From contig CCMQ01000008.1 of NCBI GenBank assembly GCA_000751835.1, positions 62,001 through 126,000 on the forward strand: 64,000 bases of DNA, written 5' to 3'. Shown here one piece after another: positions 58,530 to 64,000 of this stretch. The notes beneath the pieces were generated by a model, which made no database searches, was not told the DNA's origin, and saw only the letters and a program-made list of their open reading frames with translations. Source of the stretch: Necropsobacter rosorum. GTDB lineage: Bacteria > Pseudomonadota > Gammaproteobacteria > Enterobacterales > Pasteurellaceae. The position numbers were made by a program, and so were the translations under genes. Each line of letters opens with the position of its first letter. Position 1 is the stretch's first letter.

Positions 58530-59648
58530 ATGGCAAATGTATCGTTACGCAATGTAGGTAAGTCCTACGGCAACGTACATATTTCTAAAGATATCAATTT
58601 AGAAATTAATGAAGGTGAGTTCGTTGTATTTGTCGGTCCTTCCGGCTGCGGTAAATCAACCTTACTGCGCATGATTGCCGGCCTGGAAGACATTACCACA
58701 GGCGAACTTTATATCGGCAACCAACTGATGAACGACGTGCCGCCGGCCAAACGCGGTATCGGCATGGTGTTCCAGTCTTACGCCCTTTACCCGCATCTTG
58801 ACGTGGCGGAAAACATGTCCTTCGGGCTGAAGCTGGCGGGCGTCAACAAAGCGGAACGCGATCAGCGGGTCAATCAGGTGGCCGAAATTCTGCAACTGGC
58901 GCACTTACTGGATCGCAAACCGAAAGCCTTGTCCGGCGGTCAGCGTCAGCGCGTGGCAATCGGTCGGACGCTGGTTTCCCAACCGGAAGTTTTTCTGTTG
59001 GATGAACCGTTATCCAATCTGGATGCCGCACTGCGTGTGCAAATGCGGGTGGAAATTTCCAAATTACACAAAAAACTGAACCGCACGATGATTTACGTCA
59101 CTCACGATCAGGTGGAAGCCATGACCTTGGCGGACAAAATCGTAGTGTTAAACGCAGGCGGTATCGCACAGGTAGGTAAACCGCTGGAACTGTACCATTA
59201 TCCGGCAAACCGCTTTGTGGCAGGCTTTATCGGCTCGCCGAAAATGAACTTCCTGCCGGTTAAAGTGACCGGCGTGGAAACCGAGCGGGTACAAATCGAA
59301 CTGCCGGATGCCCATCACCATAACTTCTGGATCCCGGTTTCCGGCAAAGGCGTCAGCATCGGCGACAACCTTTCGTTAGGTATTCGTCCGGAACATTTGG
59401 TGCCGGCCGATCAGGCACAGGTCACGCTGCGCGGCAAAGTGCAGGTGGTGGAACTGTTGGGCAATGAAACCCAGATTCATCTTGAAATTCCGGAAATCAA
59501 ACAGCCGACGCTGGTTTACCGGCAAAACGATGTGGTGCTGGTAAACGAAGGCGACGCGCTGGATATCGGTATCGTGCCGGAACGCTGCCACCTGTTTAAA
59601 GAAGACGGCACGGCCTGCCGGCGCTTATTTAAAGAACGCGGTGTTTAA
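58530..59648 (+). CDS. malK: Maltose/maltodextrin ABC transporter ATPase MalK
   Basis: 372 aa (E. coli 371). Walker [10 protein letters not shown] at 36-44, Q-loop [10 protein letters not shown] at about 81-90, signature [13 protein letters not shown] near 134, Walker [17 protein letters not shown], and the switch His in [14 protein letters not shown]. The C-terminal regulatory domain (about 240-372) with [12 protein letters not shown] and GIRPEHL is present, the part that in E. coli binds EIIA-Glc and MalT. First gene of malK-lamB-malM. AAGAGGTTCTCT precedes the start. Confidence 0.96.
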   Translation: MANVSLRNVGKSYGNVHISKDINLEINEGEFVVFVGPSGCGKSTLLRMIAGLEDITTGELYIGNQLMNDVPPAKRGIGMVFQSYALYPHLDVAENMSFGLKLAGVNKAERDQRVNQVAEILQLAHLLDRKPKALSGGQRQRVAIGRTLVSQPEVFLLDEPLSNLDAALRVQMRVEISKLHKKLNRTMIYVTHDQVEAMTLADKIVVLNAGGIAQVGKPLELYHYPANRFVAGFIGSPKMNFLPVKVTGVETERVQIELPDAHHHNFWIPVSGKGVSIGDNLSLGIRPEHLVPADQAQVTLRGKVQVVELLGNETQIHLEIPEIKQPTLVYRQNDVVLVNEGDALDIGIVPERCHLFKEDGTACRRLFKERGV

Positions 59649-59655
59649 GGATTCC

Positions 59656-59712
59656 GGCATTGATTGGCTTCATTAATCAATGCCATGAAAACCAATATCA
59701 ATTAATTGATAT
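59656..59712 (+). other. malK-lamB intercistronic stem-loop and palindrome
   Basis: GGCATTGATT / AATCAATGCC (59656-59684), a 10-bp perfect stem, and ATATCAATTAATTGATAT (59695-59712), an 18-bp perfect palindrome. No T run follows the first, so it is likely an mRNA-stability element rather than a terminator. Confidence 0.55.
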
Positions 59713-59734
59713 ATCCCTAAATGTTATTTAATAA

Positions 59735-61021
<1,287 letters not shown>

Positions 61022-61107
61022 ACCTTCCTCCACTTCACCCGTAAACCACAGGGGAAGCACCCTTCCCCTGTTAATCACAGCAATCGTAGATTTGCAATGA
61101 GGTTAAT

Positions 61108-61983
61108 ATGAAAAAAACACTTTTAACGACCGCACTTTTTTTGGCTAATATGTTTGTTGTTTTGCCAAGCTCGGCAGCACCGATTCATATTAACTCAACG
61201 ACATTATCTCAGTTAAACTGGCAGGACGTACAGCTTGCCGAAACGGTAAAAACCACCTTAAGCGAACAACAAAAACAGGCGTTTACCGTGCAATTCGCCG
61301 GCACCGAAAGCCCGATCGCGGCATACCGCATACCGGCCAATCAAGGCACCATTGAAATTACGATCGAAAGCCCGGTGTTAGACCGGCATGTATTCGTACC
61401 CAGTGCGGTGGTGTTAGACAATAATTTTAATGTGGCGGCAACCTATCCTTCTTCCGAATTTAAATTTGAAGAAGAACGCGGCATGAAACCGAACCGCTTT
61501 TCCGCCGAACTGAATTTAACCCCGGCATCCAGTCAGGATTATCTCTATCTGCTGGTTTATACCACCCAGCAGGATTTAAACAAAACCACAAGCGTGCCGC
61601 ATCCGTCCAAAACCTTTGCCAAAGCGACCGGCAAACAACCGCCGGCCATTCCGGATATTGAAGTGCAGCACAGCCGCAACGGCGAAATCAGCGTCAATGT
61701 CAGCGCCGCCAGCGGCACCCGCTTTATCGGCCTGCCGACCGGCGTATTCAGCGCCAATAAACCGGCCGCCACCCCGGTAGGCACAGCAGCGGCGCAACCC
61801 GCCAACAGCAAAGCGGTCAACACCCCGGTAGACAGCGAAACTGAAGCCTATTTCAAACAAGCCGTCAGCAAAGCACTGAAAGAAAACGACGTCAACCGCG
61901 CCATGAATTTAGTCAACGAAGCGGAAAAACTAGGCCTGACCTCACCGCGTAAAGTTTTCTTACAACAGGTTTCCTCTAAGTAG
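61108..61983 (+). CDS. malM: Maltose operon periplasmic protein MalM
   Basis: 291 aa (E. coli 306). Signal peptide of about 24 residues ends SSA before APIHINSTTLSQLNW. The family pattern includes FAGTESPIAAYRIPANQGTIEI, LDRHVFVPSAVVLDNNFNV and YLYLLVYTTQQDL. The exact function is unknown; it may bind carbohydrate or help LamB-dependent uptake. Last gene of malK-lamB-malM, with a strong terminator. A USS is inside the signal-peptide coding region at 61132. Confidence 0.92.
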   Translation: MKKTLLTTALFLANMFVVLPSSAAPIHINSTTLSQLNWQDVQLAETVKTTLSEQQKQAFTVQFAGTESPIAAYRIPANQGTIEITIESPVLDRHVFVPSAVVLDNNFNVAATYPSSEFKFEEERGMKPNRFSAELNLTPASSQDYLYLLVYTTQQDLNKTTSVPHPSKTFAKATGKQPPAIPDIEVQHSRNGEISVNVSAASGTRFIGLPTGVFSANKPAATPVGTAAAQPANSKAVNTPVDSETEAYFKQAVSKALKENDVNRAMNLVNEAEKLGLTSPRKVFLQQVSSK

Positions 61984-62016
61984 TAAACATCCTAATGTCT
62001 TTTTCATTATGGTTTT

Positions 62017-62047
62017 GCCACTGTGAATAACAGTGGCTTTTTTTTTG
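62017..62047 (+). terminator. Terminator of malK-lamB-malM
   Basis: GCCACTG TGAATAA CAGTGGC followed by nine T; a strong intrinsic terminator. Confidence 0.92.
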
Positions 62048-62108
62048 CACGATGAGAATGATGGGATTGGAAGTTGCACACCATAAGCGGCATGCGCTCA
62101 ATCAAATA

Positions 62109-62133
62109 GAAAAAACCGCCATAAAGGCGGTTC
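62109..62133 (-). terminator. Terminator of the HipA-like/DUF3037 pair
   Basis: On the minus strand AACCGCC TTTAT GGCGGTT is followed by TTTTC, 5 nt past the stop codon at 62137. Confidence 0.8.
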
Positions 62134-62136
62134 GGA

Positions 62137-62973
62137 TTAATCAAACAGGTTGATATTCTGAGCAAAAGAGAGAATATTTTTATTATCGCGCCAATCGGTA
62201 TGTTGAATGTTGAATTTATCAAAAGTCTGCTTTATTGTCGTCAGTATATTCGCTTTTGAATCCGTATCGGCAGTATCTAAAGCAAACAAGATATTGTCTC
62301 TCTTTAAGAGCCCTTCCTCGCTTGCACGGTTTATTTTCGCCACCCAGTTATCACAATGTTCGATCATCCCCGCCGTTTCGGTTTGATCAAATGCCAACGG
62401 CTTAATGCCTTTCAGAATTTCTTTGGTTTCCGCATGTTGTAATGCCAAAGGAAATTTAAACTTAGCCGTATCGCCCTGAACAAGATGCTCTTTATATTGT
62501 GCCAGTAACTGATTATTTTGTTCTTTAAACAAGCGTTTATATTCTCTAATAATATGCGTTTCCTGACTTTCCGTAGGCACACAGGCACCTCGAATGAATT
62601 TTTCATACAATTCATCGAATTTAATCGCAGGATCCTCAACTAAGCCGACCGCCGCATTACTAAACTGAAATAAACCGTCTTTTTGCTCGGTGTAATGATA
62701 GAAGAAGTTAATCATTTCATCGCTTGTCTTAAACGGCTCCGCCGCAATTTTAGCGACAATATATTTCAGCTGTTCGTTAATAACGGGCTGCACATCATAA
62801 AAAATTTTACTCTGACGAAAGAAATGATTGACCCGAACATCATTTTTTTTCACCAAACGATAGGTCAATGTTTTAGCGCCGGGTTCACACATTAATAAAC
62901 CGATATTCACAAATTCCCCGCTTTCGAAGAAAGGAAGAAATCTTACAAAACTATATAGAATTGGCGTTTTCAT
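62137..62973 (-). CDS. DUF3037-type protein, partner of a HipA-like kinase
   Basis: 278 aa. The N-terminus YSFVRFLPFFESGEFVNIGLLMCEP is the pattern I associate with DUF3037 proteins. The rest is mostly charged, helical and cytosolic (IIREYKRLFKEQNNQLLAQYKEHL), without a signal peptide or membrane segment. No catalytic motif seen. The ATG at 62973 overlaps the stop of the upstream kinase gene (ATGA), so the pair is translationally coupled; a TTG five codons earlier is less likely. Base composition is clearly more AT-rich than the neighbouring mal genes, and it contains no USS, as expected for acquired DNA. Function unknown. Confidence 0.75.
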   Translation of the reverse strand: MKTPILYSFVRFLPFFESGEFVNIGLLMCEPGAKTLTYRLVKKNDVRVNHFFRQSKIFYDVQPVINEQLKYIVAKIAAEPFKTSDEMINFFYHYTEQKDGLFQFSNAAVGLVEDPAIKFDELYEKFIRGACVPTESQETHIIREYKRLFKEQNNQLLAQYKEHLVQGDTAKFKFPLALQHAETKEILKGIKPLAFDQTETAGMIEHCDNWVAKINRASEEGLLKRDNILFALDTADTDSKANILTTIKQTFDKFNIQHTDWRDNKNILSFAQNINLFD

Positions 62974-63707
62974 ACTATTTTTTCCCAAAAACTATCGGTT
63001 AAGATGCGATTAAGAATATGCTTTATTGATTCTAAATAACCATCATAATTATCAGCCGGCTGCCACTCTTCAGGAATACTATCGAAGATATCATCAATAT
63101 ATTGCATCGTTGCGCAGAATTTATCCTGCAAATAAGGACGATCCATTAAATCAAAAGTCCAATTCCGGTTTGTGTTAGAAAAGATATGATAGGCAAACGG
63201 AGTATCTGATAAATCCGAATCAAAAGCAAGATTATGATCGATCAAGAACAATTTCTTTAACGAACGGCTAAAAAGTAAATTAACATTGCCGGTGTCTTTG
63301 TCAGAAAGTGTTCTGTCTGAATTATTTATCCAAAAATCAAAAAGATAAATCTCTTTTTGTAATAAGATATCGCATAATTCATAAGCCTGTCCGAATTTTA
63401 CCAATGTCGCATCTTCAATATATTCAATACCGAAAGCAGCTCCCTCGTTTATGCCGCCTCGCCAGTCCGGGCGCACATTTTTAGCAATAAACTCCGAAAT
63501 ATAAACAATCTCAAAGTCCGGAATCGGCAGCCCCAGCTTTTTTGCCAAACAAGCGGCGACATATTCGGCAATAATCTGTTTTGGCGTTAACGATGACTTG
63601 GTTTTAACGACGTAAGTTTTCCCATTACTTGCTTCACATAAATATGGCCGGGTAATCCCGCTATTCACATTAAACCGATCCTTTACAACCAGTATTTCCG
63701 CCGTCAT
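62970..63707 (-). CDS. HipA-like protein kinase (HipA_2 type)
   Basis: 245 aa. Resembles the small HipA-like family rather than full HipA (about 440 aa). An N-terminal strand with a Lys (TYVVKTKSS) may hold ATP. The catalytic loop reads FWINNSDRTLSDKDTGNVNLLF, with the Asp-Arg and downstream Asn of the HipA/PI3-4-kinase fold (N-x-D-R ... N-x-N). The metal-binding motif is LIDHNLAF. No HipB-type helix-turn-helix antitoxin gene is next to it; instead it is coupled to the DUF3037-type gene. It lies 122 nt past the 3' end of selC on the same strand. AT-rich, no USS. Substrate unknown. Confidence 0.75.
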   Translation of the reverse strand: MTAEILVVKDRFNVNSGITRPYLCEASNGKTYVVKTKSSLTPKQIIAEYVAACLAKKLGLPIPDFEIVYISEFIAKNVRPDWRGGINEGAAFGIEYIEDATLVKFGQAYELCDILLQKEIYLFDFWINNSDRTLSDKDTGNVNLLFSRSLKKLFLIDHNLAFDSDLSDTPFAYHIFSNTNRNWTFDLMDRPYLQDKFCATMQYIDDIFDSIPEEWQPADNYDGYLESIKHILNRILTDSFWEKIV

Positions 63708-63829
63708 CTCATTCCTTACTGATATGAATATCAGATTTCATTAACTCATGCTTAATCATCGTTGTCATATCTCTTGTAAATAGAAACAAATAAGGATCTG
63801 ATTTTAACTGAATATTATTTATTCTGAAC
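63708..63829. other. Gap between selC and the HipA-like gene
   Basis: 122 nt, AT-rich, no gene. No duplicate of the selC 3' end was found on the far side of the cassette by eye, and no integrase is present, so an attachment site cannot be shown. Confidence 0.4.
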
Positions 63830-63924
63830 TGGCGGAAGATCATGGGAGTCGAACCCACCCAAGATTGCTGGCAACCTTAACAGGATTTGAAGTCCTGCCG
63901 CTTCACCGGAAACGACGATCTTCC
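63830..63924 (-). tRNA. selC: tRNA-Sec (selC), anticodon TCA
   Basis: 95 nt on the minus strand, starting GGAAGATCGTCG and ending CGATCTTCCGCCA-like with CCA encoded (ATCTTCCGCCA). The anticodon loop ACTTCAAAT carries TCA for UGA. The long extra arm (about 63860-63885) and the 8-bp acceptor stem are typical of selenocysteine tRNA; it matches the E. coli selC pattern closely. It implies selenoprotein synthesis, most often formate dehydrogenase. selC is also a common island integration site. Confidence 0.95.
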
Positions 63925-64000
63925 GCAAAAGGCGCACCAACTTTAAACCAATTCGGCGAATTATTCAAGTGCGGTCATTTTTTTATCCGTTTTTACAAGA
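63925..64000. other. Region upstream of selC
   Basis: No gene visible. Contains one USS (AAGTGCGGT near 63968). selC promoter presumably lies here, not clearly recognisable. Confidence 0.4.

Noticed and set aside
62137-63924. Attachment-site repeats bounding a selC island
   Set aside because: No direct repeat of the selC 3' end and no integrase could be found by eye, so an island is suggested but not annotated.

Overview
The window comes from a Pasteurellaceae genome. About 45 copies of the 9-bp DNA uptake signal AAGTGCGGT (or its complement) are scattered through genes and gaps, which is the Haemophilus-type USS. Gene content (fruBKA, a mal regulon with malT, lamB and malS, the uxa operon with a TRAP transporter, a dat-ddc pair, an intact icd) suits a sugar-fermenting, gut- or rumen-associated member such as the Basfia / [Mannheimia] succiniciproducens group. 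Species assignment is inference. There is no rRNA and no insertion sequence; the only tRNA is selC (tRNA-Sec) at the right end.

Layout. 1-8.6 kb: a 5'-truncated sugar-phosphate isomerase/epimerase, a D-2-hydroxyacid dehydrogenase, transaldolase copy 1, an M20 carbamoylase-type hydrolase, icd, rluE, nudJ, yagU and an almost identical inverted transaldolase copy 2. 8.7-16.4 kb: housekeeping genes tag, lptD, rsmJ, trmA, maoP, dsbA, yihD, mobA and an unknown lipoprotein. 16.5-20.7 kb: the fructose PTS operon fruB-fruK-fruA, whose FruB carries two HPr domains. 20.8-26.4 kb: sdhE, the envelope-stress operon rpoE-rseA-rseB-rseC with a near-perfect sigma-E promoter, then mobB, mdtD and pdxH. 26.6-35.0 kb: a uronate block, with uxaC-uxaB-uxaA divergent from a three-gene TRAP transporter, followed by exuR. 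35.2-38.2 kb: dat and ddc for 1,3-diaminopropane. 38.5-62.0 kb: a large maltose/maltodextrin region (malQ, malP, malT, malS, malG, malF, malE, malK, lamB, malM), interrupted by an unknown outer-membrane beta-barrel-like gene and a 1560-residue trimeric autotransporter adhesin. 62.1-63.9 kb: an AT-rich two-gene cassette (HipA-like kinase plus DUF3037-type protein, overlapping by 4 nt) at the 3' side of selC.

How it works together. Maltodextrins enter through LamB and MalEFGK and are degraded by MalS, MalQ and MalP under MalT and CRP. CRP sites and MalT hexamers are visible between malE and malK. Hexuronates are probably imported by the TRAP system and processed by UxaC/UxaB/UxaA under ExuR and CRP. 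Fructose enters through FruAB and FruK. mobA, mobB and selC together imply molybdenum- and selenium-dependent formate dehydrogenase elsewhere in the genome.

Most interesting points: the HipA-like/DUF3037 pair beside selC; the adhesin stalk of about seventy 14-residue Ser/Ala/Thr repeats resembling phage side-tail-fibre repeats; an isocitrate dehydrogenase whose NADP-specificity residues are mostly replaced; the inverted, gene-sized transaldolase duplication; and inverted USS pairs used as terminators, including one that lost the USS through matching changes in both arms.
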